Part shown: positions 52,950 through 61,038 of the stretch, piece by piece
How the letters are laid out: the number at the start of each line of letters is the position of its first letter
Numbering within the stretch: the stretch's first letter is position 1
Assembly: GCF_003096715.1 (NCBI RefSeq)
Contig: NZ_QEOL01000006.1
Coordinates: forward strand, 1-64,000
Direction of reading: 5' to 3'
From: Paraburkholderia silvatlantica
GTDB taxonomy: Bacteria; Pseudomonadota; Gammaproteobacteria; Burkholderiales; Burkholderiaceae
DNA: 64,000 bases
The notes under the pieces: model-generated
Database searches by the model: none
What the model was told of the DNA's origin: nothing
The model's input: only the letters and a program-made list of their open reading frames with translations
Made by a program: the position numbers and the translations under genes

Positions 52950-53575
52950 CGCAGAAACTCGTCGGTGAGCGCCGCGATCTCGCGCGCAGCGGCGCTGTCA
53001 GGGGCTGTTTCGCGTGCGAGCCGGCCAGCGGCCACGCTGTCGGCGAACACAATGCGCTGATGCACTTCCGAGCGCATCGCCGGCAGCGGCTGTTCGGCCA
53101 GCGACTGCCGTGCTTCCCGGCCAATGATGGTGGTGCTGACGCGCCGGTTGACGACGAAGGCCGCGCGCAGCGCAGGCCGGAACACCTGCGCCTCGCGGAT
53201 CAGTGCCACCATCTCCGCCGAGGCCCACAAGTCGTAGGGGCTGGGCTGCACGGGAATCAGCACACGCTCGGCCGCCAGCAGCGCAAAGCGCGCCAAGGCG
53301 GCGATGCGCGGCGGGCCGTCGATGACGACGTGATCGGCGCGGCGGGCCAGCTCCGGCGCTTCCTGATGCAGCGTCTCGCGGGCGAGGCCCACGGCGCTGA
53401 ACAGGCGCGGCAAGCCCTGTTGGCTTCTGCGCTGCGTCCAGTCCAGTGCAGAGCCTTGCGGGTCGGCATCGAGCAGGATGAAGTGCGAGCCGCGCATTGC
53501 CAGTTCGCCGGCGATGTGGGTGGCGAGCGTGGTCTTGCCGACGCCGCCTTTCTGGTTGAGCAACGCGACGATCAT
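52937..53575 (-). CDS. parA: ParA-family partition ATPase
   Basis: 212 aa. Deviant Walker A KGGVGKTTL near the N-terminus (MIVALLNQKGGVGKTT), ADPQGSALDW and VVIDGPP. ATG 53575 has GGAGGG upstream and the family start; the longer frame to 53644 is unlikely. It drives segregation of the replicating form with the RHH-like protein. Confidence 0.92.
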   Translation of the reverse strand: MIVALLNQKGGVGKTTLATHIAGELAMRGSHFILLDADPQGSALDWTQRRSQQGLPRLFSAVGLARETLHQEAPELARRADHVVIDGPPRIAALARFALLAAERVLIPVQPSPYDLWASAEMVALIREAQVFRPALRAAFVVNRRVSTTIIGREARQSLAEQPLPAMRSEVHQRIVFADSVAAGRLARETAPDSAAAREIAALTDEFLRWPA

Positions 53576-53740
53576 GGCGTGGCCCTCCGTGTGGGGAAGC
53601 CACGCTTTCGCAGTTGCGCGCAGTGCCGTTTCGCGGTTGTCCACCGCAACGGCGCGCTCTTATCAAAAGTTAGAGTATTTGAGTTAGGGAAGTTAGAGCA
53701 CGCCGAAACCCGCGTCGCTACTGGATTCTCGGCGATTTTG

Positions 53741-53804
53741 CACGCCTGATAGCACGATAGGGACACGCCTGATAGCACGATACCTGGCACGCCTAATAGC
53801 ACGA
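53741..53804. repeat. Three iterons, candidate oriV
   Basis: CACGCCTGATAGCACGATA at 53741-53759 and 53764-53782, and a variant CACGCCTAATAGCACGA at 53788-53804, spaced 23-24 bp (about two helical turns). They lie just past the repA stop, on the parA side. Iterons bound by RepA-type initiators define theta origins, so this is a probable replication origin. Confidence 0.85.
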
Positions 53805-53828
53805 GGCCGTTCACAAGTTTTCCCTGAG

Positions 53829-54677
53829 TTATCCCCGGGCCGTGGACGGCACGGGTCGAAAGGTCAGCAGTTCCTCGCCGGCATTCAGCGTCCGTTCGAT
53901 GCCCAGCACATAGCCGGGCAACGACTGCCGCGCGACCAGCGCGCGCAGGTCGCAGGCGAAGTCGTAGGGCTTCGCCGTGCTGCCCGACTTCTTGTGCAGG
54001 TGCCGGAAGTCGAATTGCCAGCCACCGGGCTGCTTGCCGCCATGTTTGCGCACCAGGCGATACAGCCACCGCTCGATGCCGCCGGTCAGTCGGAAATACG
54101 CCGGGTCGATGGTCAGCACCAGGGCAGCGTCGAGCACGCCGGCATAGAACCAGTCCGGCAGGATCAGCTCGATGCCCAGCGGCGTGCCCCGGGCATTGGC
54201 CCGCTCCTTCCATTCGTTGATCCACGAGAAACGATGCAGTCGCCGCCCGGTCGTCTCGCGGATGGAAGTCGCTACGGTGGTCGATTGCAGCCGGTCGAGC
54301 GCGGCCTTGAGGCGCTGGTAGTCGCGCAGCGACACCCCGCGCCCGATGAAGCGCAGGATCTCGTAGGGCGTGGCGTGCATCAGTCGCGACGGCCGCAGGC
54401 CCGCGTCGCGCGCCTCCACGATCTGCGAGGCCGCCCAGATCAGCACGTCCGCGTCCCAAATCGTGGCGATGCCGTGCTCCTGCGTTCCCTCCACGCGCAC
54501 GGTGACGCCACCGGCACGGAAGTCTATCGGCGCTGTGCGCCGTGACTTCGCCAGCGAGAAGAACGGAAAGGCCATCAAGTCCTGGCTGTCGCGCGGCGCT
54601 ATCCCATCGCCCGGCAAGGCGCGGAACAGGTCGAGCTGTTCCCGCTCCCGCGATGGGCTGGATATGGTGGTGGCCAC
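53829..54677 (-). CDS. repA: Replication initiator protein RepA
   Basis: 282 aa with two winged-helix segments. MAFPFFSLAKSRRTAPIDFRAGGVTVRVEG and FRLTGGIERWLYRLVRKHGGKQPGGWQFDFRHLHKKSGS are typical of the RepA of Tn4371-type elements. It should bind the iterons downstream of its stop. Complete and intact, unlike the transfer genes. Confidence 0.9.
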   Translation of the reverse strand: MATTISSPSREREQLDLFRALPGDGIAPRDSQDLMAFPFFSLAKSRRTAPIDFRAGGVTVRVEGTQEHGIATIWDADVLIWAASQIVEARDAGLRPSRLMHATPYEILRFIGRGVSLRDYQRLKAALDRLQSTTVATSIRETTGRRLHRFSWINEWKERANARGTPLGIELILPDWFYAGVLDAALVLTIDPAYFRLTGGIERWLYRLVRKHGGKQPGGWQFDFRHLHKKSGSTAKPYDFACDLRALVARQSLPGYVLGIERTLNAGEELLTFRPVPSTARG

Positions 54678-54691
54678 CGGCGAGTCGGCCG

Positions 54692-54922
54692 TCAGCGCGC
54701 ACGATTGTCCGCCGAGTGGTGCTCGGCGTATTCAGGATCGGACGTGGTTTCGTAACTGCGCTGGTCGGCCCAGGCGTCGAGGTCGGCGGCTGCATACATG
54801 ACACGGCGGCCGAATTTGCGGAACTTCGGCCCATTGCCGATCACGCGCTGCTTTTCGAGCGTGCGCGGTGACAGTCGTAGGTACTCGGCGGCTTCGTCGT
54901 TGGTGAGGTAGCGCTGGGGTTG
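54692..54922 (-). pseudogene. AlpA-like helix-turn-helix protein lacking its own start
   Basis: About 76 codons: QRYLTNDEAAEYLRLSPRTLEKQRVIGNGPKFRKFGRRVMYAAADLDAWADQRS is an excisionase/AlpA-type HTH. The native N-terminus is missing: upstream, the DNA turns into a DUF932 gene in another frame. The frame opens far enough for an alternative start, so some product may still be made. Confidence 0.7.
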
Positions 54923-54936
54923 TGCGGGCGTGGTTG

Positions 54937-55062
54937 CGAGCGGCTTTCGTGCGGGGCGTCCGCGAAGATGGACGGGGCCACGGCGCGGATTTGGTCGTCC
55001 GACAAGGGATGTTCGGAACGCAACACCGGGGAGCGCGAAGCGAAACGGGAAGCGAGTTGCAT
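54937..55062 (-). pseudogene. DUF932 protein, N-terminal fragment
   Basis: ATG 55062 has an AGGAGAA site and opens MQLASRFASRSPVLRSEHPL...SIFADAPHESRS, the N-terminus of DUF932 proteins of Tn4371-type elements (normally several hundred residues). After 42 residues it runs into the HTH gene in a different frame and stops at 54841. A deletion joined the two. Confidence 0.72.
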
Positions 55063-55606
55063 GGTCTTTCTCCTGACAAGGGTTGGCTGTTGAAAACCCC
55101 ACCGGATTCCTAGATTCGGAGCCCGCTTTGGACTTCCGGTGGGGTTGGCGCAGAGACCTGGGCCGGCCTCGTTGCCACCGTCTTTCCTGAGTTCATCGCC
55201 CGCGACGGTCAGGAGCGCGCGGACGGGTGCCGTCAAGGAGAAAAGCGCCGGATGGGTGCGGCCCGCAGGCGCAGCCGAGGACACGGCCCGGCGCGCCTTG
55301 ACGGCGCACGGCCGCGGGCTACAGTCGCGGACAAGGTGATGAAGTCAGGAAAGGCGGATCACGCGGCAACGGCCGCTGTCGGCGCCGAACCCACGCAAGC
55401 GAAGCGCGCAGGCCCGGATCGCAGAGCCGGGCCGAAGGCGCGAGCGATGGAAGCCCAGATGGGGCGAGACTCGCGCGGCGAGGCTCGATGCGCAGCACGA
55501 CAGCGCGATCGGCCATCTGGCCGAGGATGCCACCGTGGTTCAATATGCGGTAAAGCGTCTAAGCTTCTCAGCGATTAGGCGATCAAATAAGGCAAGGAGC
55601 CTAGTT
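55063..55606. other. 544-bp leader/intergenic region with a long inverted repeat
   Basis: AACCCCACCGGA (55095-55106) and TCCGGTGGGGTT (55135-55146) form a perfect 12-bp stem with a 28-nt loop just upstream of the DUF932 start, in its presumed 5' leader. The rest (to about 55530) is very GC-rich without a supported gene. GC falls near 55540, where the HEPN cassette begins. Confidence 0.6.
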
Positions 55607-57169
55607 ATGTCGTCAATGCAGGACCGGTTCTACGAGCAATCGGCTCATCTGAATACCTTGCTGAATAACGACCCTGCCGAGGCGGTAAAACAGGCACGGG
55701 AAATCAATCTTGATATCCCGGAACCTGAGCGCTTCAATCGGATGGGCCTGCGGGCGGCGGCCTTGGTGGATGGCGGCGTCTTGACTCGGCAGCAGGATGC
55801 GATTGAGGAAGGGCTCGCGCTATTTCGTGAGTTGCATCGTCAATTCCCAACGGCCGATATCACCTACAACCTGGCGAACGGGTTGGTCGCTTCGACGGGA
55901 AATCCACCTCGTGGTCCGAACTGGCTGGATCATCAGGAACGCACGAGAGAGCTTCGCATCGAAGCACGACAATGCTTCTGGAAAGTGGCGCAGGACCCGG
56001 ATGCCGATCCAGCGCTGAGAACCCAAGCCTGGACGAACCTTGCCAACCAGTTCAGCAGCAGCTATCGGCTTGGCGAAGCTCATGATGCGTGGCTTGCCGC
56101 ACTAGAGATTGATCCGGAGAACGGCGTTGCGGCAAGTTCCGCAGCCCGTAATTTGCTGTGGCTCTATCAACAAGGCGGCTGTTCAGACCTTACCCGTGTC
56201 GAGGCAGTCATGTTGGCCAAGATTGCACATCGGCATCAGGATCGCGTTATCCAATACGCTGGCGCGCAGGCCGCAGAGCAGATCGCCGCGTTCGCCAGCG
56301 AATTGGAAGATCCTCCACCGCGATCACCCCACCCGGATCCATTCATTGCGTGGGTCGAGCGCGAACGCCTGACGCTGGCACCAGCCGTCGAACTCGTCGA
56401 CCCCACCCTGGGTAAGCTGGACTGGCTCGTGCTCCCCGGGATTCGGGAGCGTGAATCGGGCGCAATCGGGATGCCGCCACCTGTGTTCGCCATGTTCAAT
56501 GTGCTCAAGAGCGACTTCATCCTCGCGCGTGATCTTGCATGGCGAGCGCTCGATGAGAGCGTCTGGCCAGCGACGGGGCGATTTGGCGACACCCTTGATT
56601 ACGCCACCTATGGCCCGGATGCGTCGGCGCTTATCTTGGCGCACCGTACTGCCCTCGATCTGCTCGACAAGATCGCGGTAACGGCGAACCATTATTTCGA
56701 GCTTGGGCAATCGCCGGATAAAGTCTACTTTGGCAAACTATGGCGAGGAAGCCTCGACAAGGTGACCGGCGTGCGCCCCCTTGTCGAAAAGGTTGAAGCC
56801 GCAATTCGCGGGGGCGCCAATGCGCTCTATGGCCTCGTGGAGCTTGCCGAGGACTACGACAGCAGCGCGGGTATCCTGCGTTCTCAAAAGGACCTCCGCA
56901 ATGCGGGCACACACCGATTTGTGGTGCTGCATGACTTTGGAGATCCAACACGGAGCAGGCAGGCACCTGAAATCGAACGTCATCAACGGGATCTGTTTGC
57001 GCAGGAAGCAGTGCGCGCTTTACGTGTTGCCAGGTCGTCGGTCCAAATGCTTGCCCTTTCGATTTCGCAGCACGAACAGGGTTTGGCGCGACGGGCAACC
57101 GGCATTGTTGGATCATTGGTCGTTCCCGACCACGACTGGATTCGTGGACGCAATAATGAATTTAAATAG
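55607..57169 (+). CDS. TPR-HEPN protein (LA2681-like), candidate RNase
   Basis: 520 aa. The first ~240 residues are helical, TPR-like (ALFRELHRQFPTADITYNLANG; AHDAWLAALEIDPENGVAASSAARNLLWLYQQGG). The C-terminus holds a HEPN domain with the motif RNAGTH (R431, H436; Rx4H), as in the LA2681-like HEPN family. HEPN proteins are often metal-independent RNases in defence or toxin systems. ATG 55607 has AAGGAG. Lower GC than the backbone. It is 51 bp upstream of the PIN gene, probably one operon. Confidence 0.8.
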   Translation: MSSMQDRFYEQSAHLNTLLNNDPAEAVKQAREINLDIPEPERFNRMGLRAAALVDGGVLTRQQDAIEEGLALFRELHRQFPTADITYNLANGLVASTGNPPRGPNWLDHQERTRELRIEARQCFWKVAQDPDADPALRTQAWTNLANQFSSSYRLGEAHDAWLAALEIDPENGVAASSAARNLLWLYQQGGCSDLTRVEAVMLAKIAHRHQDRVIQYAGAQAAEQIAAFASELEDPPPRSPHPDPFIAWVERERLTLAPAVELVDPTLGKLDWLVLPGIRERESGAIGMPPPVFAMFNVLKSDFILARDLAWRALDESVWPATGRFGDTLDYATYGPDASALILAHRTALDLLDKIAVTANHYFELGQSPDKVYFGKLWRGSLDKVTGVRPLVEKVEAAIRGGANALYGLVELAEDYDSSAGILRSQKDLRNAGTHRFVVLHDFGDPTRSRQAPEIERHQRDLFAQEAVRALRVARSSVQMLALSISQHEQGLARRATGIVGSLVVPDHDWIRGRNNEFK

Positions 57170-57220
57170 GTCACAGCTCTCGGTCGCATTGACGAAAATG
57201 ATAAAACTTTGGAGAGGGTC

Positions 57221-58261
57221 TTGAAGCTTCACCTGCTAATCGATACATGTGTCTGGCTGGATCTGGCTAAAGACTATCGGCAACTTCCGCTCCTTGATGC
57301 CGTACTCGCCATGAAGGAGTCTGGCGACCTCGAAATCATCCTCCCGAAAATTTTGGTAGAAGAGTTCGATCGAAACAAAGATCGGATCATTTCGGATAGC
57401 AAGCGCAGCCTATCGAGTCACTTCAAGCTGGTTCGAGAAGCCATGTTGAAGTTTTCCCCCGAAGAAGGTCGCGACGCCGCGTTGCAAAAATTGAATGAAG
57501 TCGATCATCGGATAGCGACGGGCGGCGAGGCCGTGAACGATGCAATCGGGATCGTCGAGAAGATATTCGCATCCACCGATCACATCACCCTTACGGATGC
57601 CGTCAAGGCCCGAGCGGCAGATCGGGCCATCGCAAAAATTGCCCCATTTCATCGGCAACGCAATGGCATAGACGACACGATTATCATCGAAACCTACATC
57701 GATGCACTTGCCGCCAGATCCAATACTGACGACGTGTACGGTTTTGTGACCCACAACATCCACGACTTCAGCGATCGAGGTGGTGACACGCGCTTGCCGC
57801 ATCCAGATTTGGCTGGAATGTTCGACAGCAGTAGCTCCCGATATGCGACAAGTCTTGGACCGTTGTTAGGCGAGTTCGCCGAAGACCTGCTGGAAGAGAT
57901 CAAGTTTGAACGGGAATTCAATCAAGAGCCGCGCAAACTATCCGAGCTGCTGGAGGCCGAACATAGGCTTACCACGCAAGTTTGGTACAACCGGCACTGG
58001 AACCGGCGCATTGCTATTGAGCGTGGCAAGCAAAAACTGGTCAGCCACGAGGAATGGGAAAAGTTACCACCCAAGAAAAGGCACAACACCATCGTTGATA
58101 CCATCTGGGAAGGGGCTTTAGCATCGGCCAAGCGTGCAGAGGACGAACTCGGTCCGGGCGGCGTTGGTCCGTGGAGCGATTTCGAGTGGGGAATGATTAA
58201 CGGTAAGCTGTCCGCGATCCGATGGATGCTGGGTGATGATTGGGACATGCTCGACACTTGA
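57221..58261 (+). CDS. PIN-domain protein (DUF4935-like)
   Basis: 346 aa from a TTG with GGAG six bases upstream (a TTG at 57209 is the alternative). Residues 1-~190 are PIN-like: LLIDTCVWLDLA (Asp8), LPKILVEEFDRNKD (Glu47/48), RQRNGIDDTIIIETY (Asp151/152, Glu157) and FVTHNIHDFS (Asp182). These acidic residues bind Mg/Mn in PIN ribonucleases. The C-terminal half is helical with no motif. It is not a VapC-sized toxin and has no antitoxin gene next to it. Confidence 0.8.
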   Translation: MKLHLLIDTCVWLDLAKDYRQLPLLDAVLAMKESGDLEIILPKILVEEFDRNKDRIISDSKRSLSSHFKLVREAMLKFSPEEGRDAALQKLNEVDHRIATGGEAVNDAIGIVEKIFASTDHITLTDAVKARAADRAIAKIAPFHRQRNGIDDTIIIETYIDALAARSNTDDVYGFVTHNIHDFSDRGGDTRLPHPDLAGMFDSSSSRYATSLGPLLGEFAEDLLEEIKFEREFNQEPRKLSELLEAEHRLTTQVWYNRHWNRRIAIERGKQKLVSHEEWEKLPPKKRHNTIVDTIWEGALASAKRAEDELGPGGVGPWSDFEWGMINGKLSAIRWMLGDDWDMLDT

Positions 58262-58407
58262 TGCTGGGCCGAGGAGCGAGGGTGCGAAGATCAAACCGGG
58301 TAGCAACAATCCGGCTCAAAGCACGGTGCACAGCCTGCGCCTAACGGCAACACATTGAGACGCCGCATAAATATTTAGAAGAATCGATCTATGGGGAGTA
58401 AGCGGGG

Positions 58408-60219
58408 ATGCCAGTGACCTCACAAGAAGAAAATATCCATTTCTACGACACGCACTACGACATCATTGGGCAATGGCTGCTACGGCCTGGCGATAAAGTA
58501 ATGTTAGGCGACAAGTCCAACCGACGGTGTCGTTTCTGTGGGAAAACCCCTCCCGAAGTGACTTTCAAGAAAGTCGCTCATGCCATCCCGGAGTCGCTTG
58601 GAAACAAAAGCATCGAGAGCGCTTACGAGTGCGATACGTGTAACGAACTGTTTGGCAACGGCATTGAAAACGATCTCGGTAACTGGTCCAAGCCGACACG
58701 AACCCTAGTACGCATTCGCGGTAAAAGTGGTGTACCGACCTTGAAAAAAGGCGGTGATGGGCAAGGATGGCGAGTCGAGTTTGATCAAGGAATCCTCAAC
58801 GTCACCGCTTACGAAAACGATCCGATCTTCGAAGTAAACGAAGAAGACAGGAAGATCACGTTCAGGCTGAGACGAGATGCCTACACCCCCGTCGCTGTGC
58901 TCAAAGCCTTCATGAAGATCGGCTTGACCTTGATGCCGGACAGTGAGGTAGCAAATTTCCAGCACCTCATGGCGTGGGTCCGATGTACCGATAACAGCAA
59001 ACCGTTCGCCGATCAATGTCCGGTGATCTACACCTTCCAGCCTGGTCCGATGCCGAATGATCTCATTGCAGCTCTCGTGTTGCGCAGGAAGTCGCACGTT
59101 ACGGATGTTCCATACGCCTTCCTGGTGCTTGGCTACGGCAACGAAGTTTTTCAGGTACCGTTGCCGTCCAAGCCGCATGACGAGGCATCAAACGGCAAAT
59201 CACTCTCCATACTGCCGTTCCCTGTTCCTGGCTCCCCCGATCCAGCACGCTACGGCATACCCAAACATGGAGTCCTGAATCTGACCGGGAAGGAAGTCGT
59301 GAGGGGAGATATCGCAACAATGACGATGGGCTACGACACTGTGGCCCATCGAGGCCATACAGAATCATTGCAAAATGAGCAGAGCCCAAGCATGCCCGAT
59401 CAAACGCCAGCACAACCTACAGCAGAAAACACTGTTCGAGCACTCCCGCCGAGTCATAACAAACCCGATCGTGGGAACGGCGCTTCCGAGCCCAAGAAGC
59501 AATGGATACGCTCCGATAGATTAGCGGCGTGGGCTATCGCGATCTCGGTATTCAGCCTCGTGGCCACATCGGTAGCGTCCTATATTGCCTATGTCGCGGA
59601 TAAACGAGCCAAGCTATCCGACGTGGCGGGTGCTCAAGCCGTCGTGGCCGACTTGGGCGACAAGGTACAGCTTCTCGCACAAGACGCTGATCTTTCGGGC
59701 ACGTTTATCGGAGCGTTCCTTGATGCAGAGAAGAAACAACCCGAAGCAAAGGACCGCATAAGAAGCCTAGAATTTGACTTCATACGAAGGACAAAGCTGC
59801 CCGATCTCAAGCTCTCCCCGGACAAATTAGCCATGCTGTCACATGGCGGTAGTGATGGCGCCGCCAGCACAGCGGCTACATGCGCAACTTACCGAGACGA
59901 ACTCGAAGCAGATGTGGAGGGTCTTGCAGCAATGAACCCAAATGACTGGACATTGGAACAGACAACAACTCTACAAGTCTTCCCTTATCGCTTTCACAAA
60001 CTGAGCGGCCTGTGCAATCAAGCAGAAAAAGGCCTCTCGTTATTGGCACCGGCAGGTCAATCCAGCGAACCTCTACGCGGAACCCTAGGTGAGCTTGATG
60101 CAGCCCGGGAAGAGGAAGCGCAAAGAAAGGGCGCTGGCTTCACCGCGACGCTTCAACTGGCGCCAACGCCCGATAATCCAAAGCTATCGATCTCACAGAC
60201 AGTCAAGCAGGGTAATTAG
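58408..60219 (+). CDS. HNH-like zinc protein with a membrane segment
   Basis: 603 aa. The N-terminus has CRFCG (Cys41, Cys44), AHAIPESLGNK (His58) and CDTCNELFG (Cys75, Cys78, Asn79), the HNH_5-type nuclease pattern. A middle domain of unknown type (90-320) and a Pro/Gln/Ser-rich linker lead to one transmembrane helix (about 372-396), then a helical tail (400-603). An HNH next to a membrane anchor hints at an effector held at the envelope. Low GC. Its stop abuts the convergent TIGR02391 gene with no gap. Function unknown. Confidence 0.75.
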   Translation: MPVTSQEENIHFYDTHYDIIGQWLLRPGDKVMLGDKSNRRCRFCGKTPPEVTFKKVAHAIPESLGNKSIESAYECDTCNELFGNGIENDLGNWSKPTRTLVRIRGKSGVPTLKKGGDGQGWRVEFDQGILNVTAYENDPIFEVNEEDRKITFRLRRDAYTPVAVLKAFMKIGLTLMPDSEVANFQHLMAWVRCTDNSKPFADQCPVIYTFQPGPMPNDLIAALVLRRKSHVTDVPYAFLVLGYGNEVFQVPLPSKPHDEASNGKSLSILPFPVPGSPDPARYGIPKHGVLNLTGKEVVRGDIATMTMGYDTVAHRGHTESLQNEQSPSMPDQTPAQPTAENTVRALPPSHNKPDRGNGASEPKKQWIRSDRLAAWAIAISVFSLVATSVASYIAYVADKRAKLSDVAGAQAVVADLGDKVQLLAQDADLSGTFIGAFLDAEKKQPEAKDRIRSLEFDFIRRTKLPDLKLSPDKLAMLSHGGSDGAASTAATCATYRDELEADVEGLAAMNPNDWTLEQTTTLQVFPYRFHKLSGLCNQAEKGLSLLAPAGQSSEPLRGTLGELDAAREEEAQRKGAGFTATLQLAPTPDNPKLSISQTVKQGN

Positions 60220-61038
60220 TCAGGGCGGAGTGAACGCTGCTTTCTGCGCGTGATCGAGTTTTCGATGGATCAGCGATACTAGCGTGAGGATGTCGAGCGC
60301 ATCCTGCTCGGACATGGACCAATTCGTCTTGGGTGCATGAGCCAGCGGATTGCGCACGGCGCCGAACAAGCCGATCAGGAGATTGGCGAATCCTTTCTGC
60401 TCGCTTTTCTCGGACTCCGTGGTCAGCGGCCCCAACACCAAGGCAGGCTGCTGACCGGCAAAAGCCTTATTCACCAAGTCAGCCCCATCGCCGCTCAAAC
60501 CCGACAGACCTCGAATCCGCTCGGCAACCCCCTTGGTCGCCTCGAAAACCGCGTGGAAATAGTTTTCATCCAGCAATTCGACCCGGCAGTAGTTCAGCAC
60601 TTCGGCATGCACCGCCCGGTTTTCCAAGGCGGCTTTAAGCCGCCCTGCGCGGGCGCGGGCGGCATCCAAAGTTGTTGCCTTGTCGGCATGACCAACCTTG
60701 CCATCCTCGCGCACGTAGAAACCCGAGAAGGCCAGCACGACATTGAGTTCATCGCGCCGCCAAGCAAACGTCCCAGTATCACGGGCATAGCTGACCGGAT
60801 TCATCGCTCGATTGATGAACATGATGAGATGGTTGCCGACCTGGTGCTGGTTCTGCGCCATTGCTAGTGCATTGAACAACCGCTTCCATTTGGTGATGTC
60901 TGGAGAAACGTCGGCGACATTGATCTCCTGGAGCAATCGCTCGATCTGCGTGCCCGTCAGCCCATATGCCGTGTCGGCCAACACTCGGCAGGCTGCTTCG
61001 AGATGCTGGGAGTCGAAAGGGGCAATTTGTGCCGTCAC
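60220..61038 (-). CDS. TIGR02391-family protein with HEPN-like motif
   Basis: 272 aa. The C-terminal ~130 residues (FHAVFEATKGVAERIRGLSG... LIGLFGAVRNPLAHAPK) match the TIGR02391/Hypoth_Ymh family. RNPLAH (229-234) fits the HEPN Rx4H motif. Often found beside restriction or defence genes. Its start overlaps the yhcG stop (ATGA), so it is the third gene of the integrase operon. Confidence 0.83.
   Translation of the reverse strand: MTAQIAPFDSQHLEAACRVLADTAYGLTGTQIERLLQEINVADVSPDITKWKRLFNALAMAQNQHQVGNHLIMFINRAMNPVSYARDTGTFAWRRDELNVVLAFSGFYVREDGKVGHADKATTLDAARARAGRLKAALENRAVHAEVLNYCRVELLDENYFHAVFEATKGVAERIRGLSGLSGDGADLVNKAFAGQQPALVLGPLTTESEKSEQKGFANLLIGLFGAVRNPLAHAPKTNWSMSEQDALDILTLVSLIHRKLDHAQKAAFTPP

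Larger units (their letters stand above)
50308..55062 (-). mobile_element. Remnant of a Tn4371-type conjugative element
   Basis: On the minus strand, from right to left: DUF932 N-terminal piece, AlpA-like HTH, repA, iterons, parA, RHH-like, DUF2840, traF, then trbI 3' part and DUF2274. In intact Tn4371-type elements the relaxase, coupling protein and trbBCDEJLFG lie between traF and trbI; all are missing. Two fusion points (about 51440 and 54925-54937) show internal deletions. The remnant keeps a replication module but cannot self-transfer. Confidence 0.82.

Noticed and set aside
57221..58261. PIN protein as a VapC toxin of a VapBC pair
   Set aside because: It is more than twice the size of VapC and has no small antitoxin gene upstream; the neighbours are large HEPN and HNH proteins.
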